Notes: generated from the sequence alone by a model not told the origin. DNA of 64,000 nucleotides from Diprion similis (GCF_021155765.1 NC_060116.1:17752657-17816656); one strand, 5' to 3'. Positions 49,201 through 61,344 are shown, counted from the stretch's first letter. Numbers and translations are program-made.

Positions 49201-52200
49201 CTGTTCTCTTCGCGGTAAAAGAGGGTGCGTTAGCTCGCGCGCTGAATTATTATTTATTTCCAATGAACTTGGCGCGAGAAAAGAGCGTCCCTTTTCACAC
49301 GGTGGTACGATTTATCTAGTGCTACGAAGTAGTCTACCTTCACCTATAAGTGTGTAATGTGGAAAGAGAATAGGTATATCATCATCAGGAATCTGAGTGT
49401 GAACTTTTTTTGTAGCTCGCCCAAAATTCATGAAAACACATAATCATACATAGATTATACTTTTCTGCATACACTAGTATTAAAATATTTCTGTAACGAT
49501 GTACGATTATAAGTTTCATACCGTGCAATTCACGTATTTCACGAATGCAAGTAATTTATAGAAAACGATTTTTCCAAAGTATTGTAGTCGTACATACGAC
49601 AAACCCATCTGAAATTGATTAATTTAATTACCACACATATAGGGTTGTAGATTAGGGCCACGACAGCAAATAAATCAGGCAACATCGTACTTGGATTTGT
49701 CTTCGGTCTATGGAAGTTCCAATTCGAAGACGAGAGTACTACGTTCAGGTGCCGGAGGCCGGCTGAAAACGCAAAGGAAAAACTTACCGATGCCATCTGC
49801 AATACCGGGCAGCTGCCGGAGCGATATCGCGGCGTTCCCATGCTTTTTCAGTGGCGATGCCCGTATCAACGAACATCCGGGTCTCGCTCTCATACACCTT
49901 CTCTTTATACGAGAACACAACAAGGTGGCAGCTCGACTCGAGTCCCTTAATGCTCACTGGAATGATGACACGTTATTTGAGGAAGCTCGGCGAATCGTGA
50001 TTGCCGAATTACAGCATATCACCTACAACGAATTCCTGCCAGTTGTACTAGGCGAGTCTACGCTTGACAGGTTCGCACGTCAATCATTCGTATATTCAAA
50101 ATGTAGCCGTATGTAGAAAAAAAGTGTAGAAGTGTGCTTCATGTTGCTGCGATTTTTATACAAACCGTTACCAGCACTCGCAAGTAAAAAACGTTATTGA
50201 CGAATAGTGCTGATAGGTTAATTGAAAAGGATGATGGCGAGAAATGAATTTTCCGAATTTTTTTAATCACAGCCAATTTTATGAAATTCAGGGAGATGAA
50301 GGCAGCGTGAGGCACTTCGGAAACGATATGATCATGCAGGTTACATGAACATTTTTCTCTTCTTATTTACATATCGCTGAAGAAAATATAAATCTCACTG
50401 CTTGTGTTGCCCAACAATAAATTGAAAAAAATAGTTACTCGGGACTTAGCGAGCAGTGTCTCTAATAAATGAAAGATTTTAAACAATCTTTCGCATGTCT
50501 CACGCTGCGCCAGGCGTCCCATTGTATTCTACTCTTGTGCCTTCTATATTATAGTACGTATGTTTAGCAATTTAAGATTGTAGCTAATAATACAAAAACG
50601 TCTTTAATTTGCATCTAATCACAGATTCCTTATCGGCGGTACGGAAAGAATGATTCTTTATCCATACCTAATCCAACTAGTCGTTGGTAAACTATATCTT
50701 ATGACAATACTGTCAATATGTTCTGTGTAAATGAACTCAATTTAAAGCATTATATGGAGGCGGGGGGGGGGGGGGGGGGGGGGGGGGCAGAATGCGGCAC
50801 TTGAAGCAGATGAAAAGCTTGGTGGGAATTGTTTTATTGATCTTTTACTATATTGGAGGTGCCCCACTTTGACGCAGGAGACACAAAATAGTGTATTTCA
50901 AGAACACATATTTTCCTTGTAACTTAAAAAAGGCTATTATTTACGTTAACTTTAATTAAACAGAAATAGAAAAAATATCATTTGAATAACCATGATCATT
51001 TTTTTTCCTTAAATGCCACATTTTATCGTCAACTTCCCTGTATACATCTACCTATTACATAGGTATATCAATGACTGCTGAAAAATTTTGCTTCCATGAT
51101 TTCGCGTCTAGATGGAATATTCGACTTGAGGTGGAAGGTTTTTTCGAGGGATATCAACCACAGACAGATGCGACATTGTCAAATGCAGCTGCTTCCGTGG
51201 GTCTTCTTTTTGTTGCCGCCATCACCCCCAAGACCATCGATCTAGTCGATACGCGATCGAAAAAGTTCGTCAAGTTTGGCGAAAGATCTTTACTTTCTTC
51301 GTTTTACGCACCGCAGGAAATTTACGAAGCTGGTGCAATCGATCGACTGATTGCTGGGGCAACAGGTGAGACACACGAAAAATATATTTAAATGTTCATT
51401 GATCCTGGAGCCATATTACATAGTTGCAAATTTTAAATATCAAAGGCCATCAATATGCATGAACTTAGAATGACGACGCTGGTTGAAATTCCGATGTACA
51501 GGCTTTAACACGGATGGCAGAAAAATCATCGCATTAAAATATACCATGAGAATCATACATGATTTGAATACCTATAGGTCTCTTACAGTTAGTGGTATTC
51601 GTATGTTTTTTCGTATATTTAGGGGACCCTTTCACATGTTTCATCGTAATCGGAATTTTGACGAATGATGACTTGAAATTTTTCACATAGAGCAGCGTTA
51701 TTGGGGTGAACGTACGTGGTGAACTCGGTTCAAGGTCAATCGAAAAACAATTATTTCTATGGAGATCAATCAGTTTTCCTCTTACCTAATTCATCGTGAG
51801 TCCGAAATCTGCACACATGGTAATTAACTACGTGATTTTAGGTTTATACAAAGTAGGATAGCGATTGTAACTTGCAACACGAAGAAATTGATCCATAGTA
51901 GTTCCAGAAGGTTTACGAGTGAAAGGTGCCACTTGTGGTCACTGATTAATGTTTGGTCAGACGTGCGAAGAGCTTTAATAGCTTTTGGTACTACAGATCC
52001 ATATATTCAGTAATTGCAATAATCACAAGACATACATATTTTGCAGTAAATATTGAACGGAACTTTTAATTACCAAATTGTTTGAAAACCAAATTTTACA
52101 GTGATCAAATCTGATAAAACATTTGTGTACGATTTGAGTTAGCCAAAACAGATACTGATGAGGTACCATGCTAAAATTGGCGTATGAACAGTGCGTTGCG

Positions 52201-55200
52201 GAGCTTGTAACGGTCAGTGTCATACGAAGTTACATTGATGAGAAATGACAGGATTGAAAAATAAAATTGAATATGCATACGTCTGTATGATTAACTTATG
52301 GCCACCCAACTAAATGAAATTCTGTTACGATACAGTTGGGCACTCCAGGAAACCTGTGCCACCTGGACTCAATGAGATATTTCTTGGGCGATATTTCCAC
52401 GATGGTAAGTCTCCGGAGAATCCGGTCGATCTCGCTGCACAGCTCATTCAACGTGGCAGGGACCACGGTCTACCGCCTTATACAAAGTGGAGGACGTTTT
52501 GCGGATTGCCCGATGCCAGTACCTTCGCGGATCTCCGTGGTACGATATCCGACGAAGCAATACGGAGGTTACACCTCGTATACGGGCAAGTAACAACTTT
52601 AGAATTTAATTCCCCGAGCGTTGATGACTTTCCCTTTATGACACAATACCTGCAATGCAACGTCGAAATGTAGGCGGAGTATCTTATTAGTCTGTTTATT
52701 TGACATTAAAATGAAAATCACGAACGAGGTAATAGCAACAGACGGTAAATGTGAAGGTGAGAATGTTACAGAACCTGAATATTCCAAATCGAATGAATAC
52801 GCACCAACAGGTATGTATTTCATATAAACGTATCTACACTGTAACAGAATGCATTTAGCGTTTCGATCGTGATCAACTTCTCCTGTCCTTGGCATTAGCG
52901 GGCCTTACATCATCGTTTCATAGTTTACGTTTCTCTAAATCCGTTTACTGTTTCCATATGACTACAACCAGTGACCTTGACGGTAGTTGCACGTATAAAT
53001 TACGGTTGACAATGAGACGTGCAAATCCTGTAAGCTGTGGAATTTCTCGATAAGACCATGCATTCGCAATATCACACGATCTGATTACACATAATATCAA
53101 CCAAAAACGTCATACATCAGGAAAGAATACCACGAAATAGAAATTGGAACTATCCCACCGCTGACTCACATAGTGTGATACATGTGCCACATTTAAAATT
53201 GTCATGTACATACATTATACATATAACGAGTGTATTTCGCAGTGAACAACGTCGACGTACCCATTCATGTTACATTGGCGTGTCAGACAGAATAATATAT
53301 TGCAAACGTTGGGGAAAAAATTGATATTCAATATGTTACAACGAAATGTGATCTCGTAAAATAAAGATATAGGGAAAGTTGTGTCAGTGTAATATTTGAT
53401 ATACATTTTAATATTGCAACAGCTTCAAGTTTGTGCGTAGCTGGGACTGATGGAACTGTTGCGTATAGTGTGTACATCTGAAGCAGCGGTTCCAATTTGA
53501 AGCACATTATTGAAAAGCAGTCGCTATAGATTGTGAATTGAATCTATATTTTTCCAATATCCAAATCAAAATATTGTTCACCGAGCCTGCAGAATTACTT
53601 GATCTAAAAGCTGCACTAATAACTATTGTTTTTATTCAAATAAAACATACTGTGAACTCTGATGTTAACTATATTATGAAATATTATCCTACTTCTACGA
53701 ATGAAAGTACTTATCGATTACTCGGGATCGACTCTTATGTTTTGAATTTCTACTGTAGGAGTGTCAAGGATGTCGACCTCGTTACCGGGGCTTTCGCAGA
53801 GGCTCCCATTGGGGGATCCATAATAGGTCCGACGTTTTCGTGTCTACTCGGACGCACATTCAGAAATATCCGCCTCGGTAAGATCTCTGCTTGTATTTTA
53901 AAAGGGGCTGCTAACTTGAATACCTAATGGGAGTATTAAGTATTCACTTACTGTTAACATGTTTTAAACTTACCTTTACGCCCTATGGCCGCAGGTGACA
54001 GATATTGGTACGAGAACGGGAATACACCGGGAGCTTTTACGTTGGAACAGCTAAAAGAAATACGCAAGAGCTCCATGGCAATGTTACTGTGCAACAACGG
54101 GGACCATCTCGAACAAGTGCAGCCAAGATCCTTTATTTTGAGCGATTCTTTTTTGTAAGTTTTCGTATTCATCCATCAATGATCGCGCTCCTGCCATTTA
54201 TGTTACTCCCTAGTCATGCAATGAACTCACCCACTATCTTAATCACATCTTATAATTCCGAGCAGTGAAATTAGTCCAGTCAAATTAGCTCTAATAATAG
54301 GCCGATCTTGTTGTTGGCTTACCACACTTGGGGACCAAGCGCTTTTTATGTAAAAAAAATGCGCTCATTTCGAAAATCCTAGTCCCCGTGGGCGCAAAGT
54401 GGCGGAACATATTGTTAAAAATCAAAAACTGAAAAATTACCAAATAAAGTCGCATTTTTTCGCATTCATCGTCGAATATCTCGGAAAGTATGGCTCTTAG
54501 GCAAAAAATGTACAGAGGTCAATTTGCTGAGAATTATATTTTCCACAAGACGCACTTGGTCTCGAATGTTAATTTTCAAAATTTGATTTTTTTTAATGCA
54601 AAATACGAAAAAAGAAATTTGCAAAATTGAGTACTCATTATCCCCCCTTAAAATTCATCCAACCTCTTTGATGATCGGTAATCAATTACCTCTTTTGGTT
54701 GCAAAACAGTGAGTTAAACCCGATCCCTGTGGGTAGAATAGTTATTGCATAATTAAGCAACAAAAAAAAAAAAGTAATGCCTTCTGTAGCATTTGCTATA
54801 ACACCCACACTGGTCTCGATTTTTTTACCCATATTAGACACCCCCAATAACAATTTCCAATGGTTTTTTAATTTTTTTTTCCAATTTGACGGCCTACAGA
54901 ATTTTTGAAAAAAAAAAATCACTTTTTTTCCCAATAATAAATGGAATAACTTTCAACCTATACTATCAAGTGTTACCTTATAGTACACGGTTAGAAAGCT
55001 GTTTTAAAGACGTACAATTTCCCAAAAAAAACGTCGAAATCCAATGGGTAGATCCCGAGATAATGGTCTTTAACTTTAGAGCTCGTTTTTGAGGCAACTA
55101 TAAATGCTAGCACAATCTGCAGAACGCCGATCGGTTTGATGAACCAACTTCTATCCACGTGCAAGTTGTTGAAAATATTATAATACGAATTTGCATTTAG

Positions 55201-55832
55201 AATGCAAGAGAGAGTGAACGCCGTCGCGCGAAATTGCAGCGTGCGCGGCTCCCGTGCAGCGTGCGCGGCGGTGGTGGGGGAAGAGCGAAGCCGTCTTTGC
55301 AAAATAAATGTTCTCGGCGCGCTTTTTCATTGCGAATTTCTCGGCTTCTATTAGACCAAAATGCATGACTTTTTTTTTTAAATTTGAATGTTTTGAGTCA
55401 AGTAATGCAATGAACATAATCGTTATCCTAAATTCAACACAGTTTACAAGATATTACAGGAAATTGTAGTACAGTACAGTATATTGTAATTGTTTCTATT
55501 AGTAGAAACGATAATATTTGTAAGAGCTATACTAATTTTTCAGTTTTTGATTTTTAACAATATGTTCCGCCACTTTGCGCCCACGGGGACTAGGATTTTC
55601 AAAATCAGCGCATTTTTTTACATAAGAAGCGCTTGGTCCCCAAGTGTGGTAAGCCAACACCCAACCCAATCCCTATATAATTTGACTAGACTAAATCATA
55701 TACGTATATTTGAAATCAAACACCTTTTAAATGAGTTCATCTTCACCCTACAGAAACCCAATTTCCAACTGCTCAACGCTGACTACCTTGGACTTAACAC
55801 CTTGGAAGGAGAGATTAACAGGAACAACTTGA
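46218..55832 (+). CDS. Animal haem-peroxidase family protein lacking both haem-site histidines (predicted pseudoenzyme)
   Basis: Exons: 46218-46258, 47324-48131, 49643-50070, 51112-51365, 52336-52585, 53759-53877, 53995-54154, 55754-55832. These total 2139 nt (712 residues) with consistent phases. An N-terminal hydrophobic stretch (VIGLALRWVLTISALVHGTL) looks like a signal peptide or anchor. The fold is clearly that of insect chorion-type peroxidases: CNNPKHSNWGAAFESYARLL, LGPRQQINQATSYLD, LIHLLFIREHNKVAA, DLAAQLIQRGRDHGLPPY, YGSVKDVDL and a PISNCSTLTTLDLTPW end. Key sites differ: canonical GQFxDHD reads GQFIAYD, so the distal Asp and His are Ala224 and Tyr225; the proximal His of FRFGH is Ala461 (SVGLLFVAA). 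Arg357 and Glu360 (GDARINEHP), equivalent to MPO R239 and E242, remain. Normal peroxidase chemistry is unlikely. Intron 5 starts with GC (52586), required by phase. The remaining exons are intact, so this is not simply a pseudogene. Confidence 0.9.
50762..50787 (+). repeat. Poly(G) tract in a peroxidase intron
   Basis: 26 consecutive G residues. It could fold as a quadruplex, or its length could be a sequencing artefact. Confidence 0.6.
54312..55659. mobile_element. 1.35-kb long-TIR DNA element in the last peroxidase intron
   Basis: Terminal inverted repeats of about 125 bp (54312-54440 and 55531-55659) begin TGTTGGCTTACCACACTTGG and share GCGCAAAGTGGCGGAACATA. The interior has no transposase frame. 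It has short AT-rich stretches and a CG-rich insert at about 55215-55320 with a repeated GCAGCGTGCGCGGC. No clear target duplication was found, so the superfamily is open. The intron around it still splices in phase. Confidence 0.85.
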
Positions 55833-57164
55833 CTTATTCCTATGCAAACACTGCAATGTATACTTCCGTGCATGCCACGGAATATCCGCATTGACGAGAC
55901 AAAGTGATTCTGTACAGACATGAGTTGCATCAAAGCAATAGCTTTATGTTAAATAAATAATTTTTCAGTTTTTTTGTAGTACCCTCGTTGAGTAAGATGC
56001 GTTAATAAAATCTGATTTTATCCTTTACAACTATAAGTTATTTCAATCACTATAAATTGTTTAGCTTCAATTCGCATTAAGTAAAACTTGCAACAAAATA
56101 TGACGAAGCTGGGTGTACTGTTTGGAATTTCTAATTGTAACGGTACGTTTACAACGCAAGTTATGGACCGTCGCCTCCACCTCAATTCATATTAATAATA
56201 TCAGTAGTGACGAGAAGTCCTGCATACGATATGGGCGAAATTAGAATAACCTAGAATATTTCCTCATCCTTTTGTTAGTAAATATCTGTTCCTATGTCCT
56301 CCTGAGCGAGCGACTCGAGGCAAAGCAATCACCAGAACATGGCACAAGCTGCAAGGAGAACACCAACAATGCCTAACTTTCCGCATTCAACTGGGGACAT
56401 GGGCACGCTGGAATATTTTCCTAGTGTCTTCCTCCGGGCAGGTTCCTCAACGCCTCAGCCGGAGTACCTGGGTCTCTGCCACCTCAGCTCCGAAGTACCT
56501 TCACGACTACCGTCAATCAACGAGACTGTATCAACCAGGCGGGCCTTATTCTGTAAAGTTTTTACTTTTGTCGCCGTAATACAGTGAGAAGCCAATACAT
56601 GGCGAAATGCGTAGAACGAGTGTAGCCTTTCCTTTGAGGATTAGTAACAAATAATCTGGTGCGGCTTCACTTTCTTTTAATATTTATTATTGTTTGACAT
56701 AGGTAAGTAACAATCAAAACGTGCTACACTTGCAGCGGTAAAAAGGGAGAGAAGAAGATTAAAAATGGTTGTATTGTTGCCAATCTGCAAATGGCTTATC
56801 CCCGCAGTGGCGTTGCGCTGGTTCCGCCACACGAGCAAAAACTACTACCTTCTTTAGAAAACCTAGTTTTTTGTTTTTTGAGTCCTAGAGTGGTTAATTT
56901 GGATGCGAAATAAACCCACGAAATGCAGAGAGAAATTTTTAACGCAACAACGGCGTAAGTATTACCGTCAAAGCTGTATCAAAAGAATTTAAGGTAAACG
57001 TATAAATTATCAGAAGTCTAACGTGGTGGTTGAAAAACGTTTATTTAAAAAGTTAAACTCCATAAAATTTTTTAATACAAAAGAAATGTGAATAAATTAC
57101 AGAAATAATAATTATTCATGTTATGCATATTCTTATATCACTCACGTATTTTGTCTATGCGTAG
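55833..57164. other. Interval between the peroxidase and the Harbinger remnant
   Basis: A peroxidase polyadenylation signal (AATAAA) lies near 55953. The stretch 56287-56585 is much GC-richer than its surroundings and is open in two plus-strand frames (e.g. SAPKYLHDYRQSTRLY in one, GDMGTLEYFPSVFLRAG in the other), but neither matches a family I know. It could be an unrecognised or decayed exon. The rest shows nothing. Confidence 0.4.
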
Positions 57165-57912
57165 GTTTTTAGAAAAAATTAGAATTCCTGGCCTACTTGG
57201 AGTTATTGATTGCCTACTAGTTAACTTCATAAGGCCAGTAAGGATAAAGAAGCTTTTTATGATTATAAGGGGTTTCACGTCGTGAATGTGCGGGTTGTAC
57301 GTGACATGTTTTCAATAATATTTTATCTGGCTAAGAAATTGCAAACTGAAATTTCTATGTGATGTGAAATATGATGTGAAATATGAAATATGAATCAATA
57401 CTTTTTAGGTGTGTGACCCGGAGTACATGCATGATACGGGATATCCGTATTTGTCCTGGAAGCAACAATGATTGTTATGTTTGGCAATACAGTGAGGTTA
57501 AACAATTTTCAGCGGACTTGAGGCAAAGCGAGGCGAAGAGGAAGACGCTATTATACTTACTTGGTACGTAATAGATATGTTGTTACCAATAAATTCACCA
57601 ATGATCCTGTATGAGTGACATGATTTTTATTTTTTAGAGGACAGTGGTTATACCCCTTCTACAATCCTGTTAATCCCGGTACGCGATCCGCCGGAAGGGT
57701 CGCCAGCATCCCGTCACAATGACGAATTTGTACAAACCAGATGCAAAATCAAACGAACTTCTGGAATTCTGACAACTGTGTGGCGTTTCATAAAACAAGA
57801 GCGGAAGCTGTGTTACAGGGACCCTCAGAAAGTCGCGAAAACTACTATTGCATGCGCAGTTTTGCAGAATTTTCAAACAAGACGGGGTGTTCGCCCCTTT
57901 GACGATCTGTGA
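57165..57912 (+). pseudogene. PIF/Harbinger (HARBI1-like) transposase gene, spliced but frameshifted
   Basis: Three exon-like blocks. Block A (57165-57296): FLEKIRIPGLLGVIDCLLVN, then after a frame change in a T-run at 57253-57258, YDYKGFHVVNVRV. Block B (57409-57563): VCDPEYM, then after a frame change at 57426-57436, IRDIRICPGSNNDCYVWQ. Block C (57638-57912): EDSGYTPSTILLIPV, then RHNDEFVQTRCKIKR, GILTTVWRFIKQERKLCY and VAKTTIACAVLQN, ending at TGA 57910-57912. These follow the DDE-nuclease order of Harbinger proteins (GxID, KGxHxxNVQVVCD, PGSxHDS, GDSGY, ER-GxLK-RF, CxVLHN). Junctions A/B and B/C use GT-AG signals and keep phase. The N-terminus was not found. Two frameshifts suggest decay unless they are assembly errors. 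Confidence 0.75.
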
Positions 57913-58892
57913 GGTTAAAGACGCGGTGCATAGTCACAATAACGGTCACAACAAGTCAATAATAATCATGATGCGGCGTTTAGTCATCGCTCTCCTGGTA
58001 GTTTTACTCTAGGGGTTTATCGTAGACGTGTATAACATCCGACCGGAACGTCCGTATGATTTATTGCTTATGACTATTCCCTAACATTAGTACCAACTAA
58101 CCAAAACTCTAAATGTGAGAACTCTGTAAGATAGTCATTCAAGGAAACTGCCTAACCATCTGAATGCCCCTGGATGAGGTATAGCAACAATTATCATTGA
58201 TCAAGAGCCCAGAAATCGTATTACAGGATCCTCACATTACAGGAGACTATGATATTATGATTTTATTACTACAATTTACTAATACTATTATATCCAAATA
58301 CTATACAATTACCTAGTAGCAAACATGGAGTTTAGAGCCACATTATAGGCAACCTACGCTACACGCCATAGCTCGGAAATAGATAAGACTATAACGCAAA
58401 AGATATAATAATCAATATAATATAAAATTAACAACATTACAGAAATAAACTATAAAGGCCAGGAACTGCGATACCTCCAAAAACGTAAATACAAATTATC
58501 CAACATGAATTATAGAATCCCTTCCAAAACGCCGTATTGTAGGCAACGCGCCCAACTTCGGAGGTAACGTAGACCCCTATTGCAGAACCGTACAGAACGC
58601 CACCTGAAGGGTGTATCAGTAACATGATAACAAAACCACCGAAGGAAAACTAACTCACGGGATCATTCTGTAGGGCGAAGCAATCAAAAGGCAACCCAGG
58701 AAAATAATGATGAATAGACTATTATTAAATCATCAAAATCAAAACATTCACATTATTTTTGGAGATGAAATATAACAATGTTCCAGAATTAATTATCCTT
58801 GCGCTTCAATGAAATATATCAAATATTATATTAGAAAACGCTCTTGTATCGCAGCTAAACATTAAGCGAGCAAATTAATCAAATATCTTCTA
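57913..58892. other. Unassigned AT-rich stretch
   Basis: No recognisable gene. A minus-strand open stretch at 58437-58625 encodes a hydrophobic C-terminal tail (ICIYVFGGIAVPGLYSLFL) of no family I recognise. Its DNA resembles 58330-58390 (TAGGCAAC and TCGGA blocks about 200 bp apart), so this may be a diverged duplicated repeat rather than coding sequence. Confidence 0.3.
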
Positions 58893-59180
58893 TACAGCCT
58901 GTTTCATTCCAAGTGTCGAGAATAGGAGGAGCTTAGTAGGAGCTAAACTACGCCCCGTCAGCCAATCAACAACTAGGAAAATATCGACAGTCGAAGTACA
59001 ACGACAATAGACAATACATCATCTTAGCGTAGGAAGAAAATGTCAACAACGGCTAATCCGATTGTTATTCATTCACAGGTATTTATTGAGTTCAATGCTC
59101 TCTCGCGTAGACTGACGGGGCGTAGTTTAGTTCCGACTAAGCTCCTCCTATTCTCGACACTTGGAATGAAACAGGCTGTA
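58893..59180. mobile_element. Tc1/mariner-type MITE with TA duplication
   Basis: Inverted repeats of about 65 bp start TACAGCCTGTTTCATTCCAA (58893) and end with its complement (59180), flanked on both sides by TA. Arms share GTGTCGAGAATAGGAGGAGC and ACTACGCCCCGTCAG. 288 bp, non-coding. Confidence 0.85.
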
Positions 59181-59456
59181 TAATCCATCATTATACTCTT
59201 TAACACACTAGAACATTCTATAAGTAAAACTACGCTTGTAATATAACGCCCCGTACCCTCGAGAACGCCAACGTTGTATAAAATCAAAACCAACATAATG
59301 GTGCAGGTAAGGCTCACATGGATTCAACCCTAGGAAACGACGATCTAAGTCCGCGCGGCGATCTCGAGCATATGCGCGTTACGCGCTCGAAGGCCACCCC
59401 ATAAAGTTGTGTTAGATCCCCTACCCTTCAGTACAGCTATCAAGGTGTGACGTCGG

Positions 59457-59485
59457 AGCAACACTCCACGAAAATTCCCCAAAGC
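59457..59485 (+). promoter_or_regulatory. Dispersed promoter motif, copy 3
   Basis: GTGACGTC followed by ACTCCACGAAAATTCCCCAA, as in copies 1 and 2. Here it lies in the subtelomere with no recognised gene beside it. It may mark a promoter of an unrecognised transcript or the end of a repeat family. Confidence 0.45.
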
Positions 59486-60149
59486 TACCAATAGAGATTA
59501 TCGCGGATGTTTAGCTAGACTTCACATCAGTAGCTGTGTGTCGCCAATATCGATTAAACACTGAAGTGAAATGAACAACTTGATCGAATTCGCGTAATTG
59601 AGTATTAACGCGGAGTTAGAAATTGTTGTAAATAATTGTCTCTAACTCAATAACCGTTGCTGTAAAAAAAAAAAATTGTCGGAAGAAGTCTTTAAGCCTT
59701 ATTTCTTTGCAAGGAATCCGTCAGTGCCCGGTGGTCCGCGGGGGTATTGGATCACCCTGTGTAATCCTATTCATACCTTATAAATGAACATGCGTTGTTG
59801 GTGGACTGAATTGTATGGTTTGTTTAATAATGTGACAGCATTATTAGGATTGCTGCTATTTATTTTAACGATGGGTTTCTAGTTTTATCGGTATAGTTTC
59901 GGTTTTATAAATTAAATGTTCCGGTGTTAACTGATAATATTTCTAGAAATTTTACCGGCGTATTGGGGATAATGAATTTCCTTACCAATCAGAAATTATT
60001 AGCCTTGCAAGATTTCTGAGGATCATTCTGGTGAGTTGATTGCTAGCTGTAGATATGGCGTTAACACGTATACAATTTAGATAATTTTTTGGATATCTTA
60101 CTGACTTTGTATAGAGGTGAAGACACCCACGACAGAGGCACCTGAACGG
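59486..60149. other. Subtelomeric stretch without recognisable features
   Basis: AT-rich up to about 60100, with no conserved frame. A short A-tract is at 59663-59675. Nothing else is seen. Confidence 0.4.
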
Positions 60150-60480
60150 TAAGAATAATGAGGTCAGCCTCCCGAAACCACAACGCACTCATGAGTACAT
60201 ACGTGTCACCGACCTACGGTGTAGCAGTTTTTTTTTTCCTGTTTGATTTGTGATACAAAATTGATTTTTGCACCGTACATGAACACCGAAGGACAACCCA
60301 GGCGTCAAGGAGCGTGGCCTCGGTATCGTTCTGTGAAAGACACGGTCCAAGAACCGTACACGCACACCGAAAGGTCGAGCCAGGTGACGGGCATGTGGTC
60401 TCGACGTTCTCCGGTCAAGAAGATGGTCGATGCCCCGTACGCACAACAAGGGGTGAGCCAAGCGTCGGGTACTCTAGTCT
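60150..60480 (+). repeat. Degenerate ~80-bp subtelomeric repeats
   Basis: CCGTACA/CCGTACG blocks recur near 60272, 60353 and 60437, each followed by ACACCGAAGG- or ACAACAAGG-type text and a CAGGCGTC/CAGGTGAC-like block, giving about three diverged units. A fragment at 60166-60200 (CCGAAACCACAACGCAC) matches part of the 123-bp unit at 62866-63456, so these are probably older relatives of that repeat. Confidence 0.5.
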
Positions 60481-61344
60481 AGAAGCTTCCCGAGCAGAAC
60501 GCTGCTGCGCTAGAATCTTGCTTGAGACAGTTAGTTCTGAGCGCCCGCGCTGTGCCCGCGTGGCGCTGTAAGCGCGCGGCGTGCGGCTGATTGGGTGGGG
60601 GAAAAGCGAGCACGAGTAGTGAGCAACCAAGTTCGGAGCGAGGAGCCCGGCAAACGGGTGCGTCGTCGTTACGAGAGAATCGGTTCGCTTTCCGCCGCAT
60701 ATGTCACAGTAGGAAAACCGCGAAAGGTGACCGTGGCACCGAAAAGGTCAGAATAAGCTCGGTTATCCCAAGACAGTGACACTCCGAAGGCGAATCGATC
60801 CAACATCGCCCTGCAAAGTTTCAAAACATCCGGAAGATAAATCCAGCCACCGCGGTAAAGAAATGTCCTTCAAAGCTTCTAGTCGGAACGCAGGGCTCGG
60901 AGGGTATAGACTACAGTCGGAATAAAGCCAACTTGAATGTGTATAGTGTGTGGTGGGTTCTACTTTCCGGAACGCTAACACACACGTGGGTGCAAAAAAC
61001 GGCTGAGGAGGCCGTGTCTCGCGTATGTTTGTTACAAGTTCGGACATCCGTGACAGTGACCCATAAAAAGTGGGATAGAGCTCAGGGACTCCACCAACCC
61101 AGCTGGGGTTAAGGCACAACACGAACGTGAGTACGAAAAACAATAATATGTTAACGGCAAACAAAAGTTTGCACAAGGAGAGCCTTTCCGGAACAATGGC
61201 ACGATGAGGTTGAAATCATAATAGCTTTCCCATAATAGTCGCAGCCCAGAGTTAAAAATCATTCAGGATAGTCCGAGTCGAATCACAATCACGTCGATCA
61301 TGATCACTGGAGAGTTATCACCTTCGGTCGGCAGTATCATTTGC
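60481..61344. other. GC-rich subtelomeric DNA
   Basis: Several long open frames on both strands follow from the high G+C, and none is protein-like. GTGGCACCGAAAAGGTCAGA near 60732 resembles the 123-bp unit (GCGGCACCCGGAAGGTTGGA), suggesting mutated satellite. Confidence 0.45.

Noticed and set aside
59341-59760. Possible tRNA-like GC-rich short segments
   Set aside because: No cloverleaf with a recognisable T-loop (GGTTCRANYCC) and acceptor pairing could be drawn.
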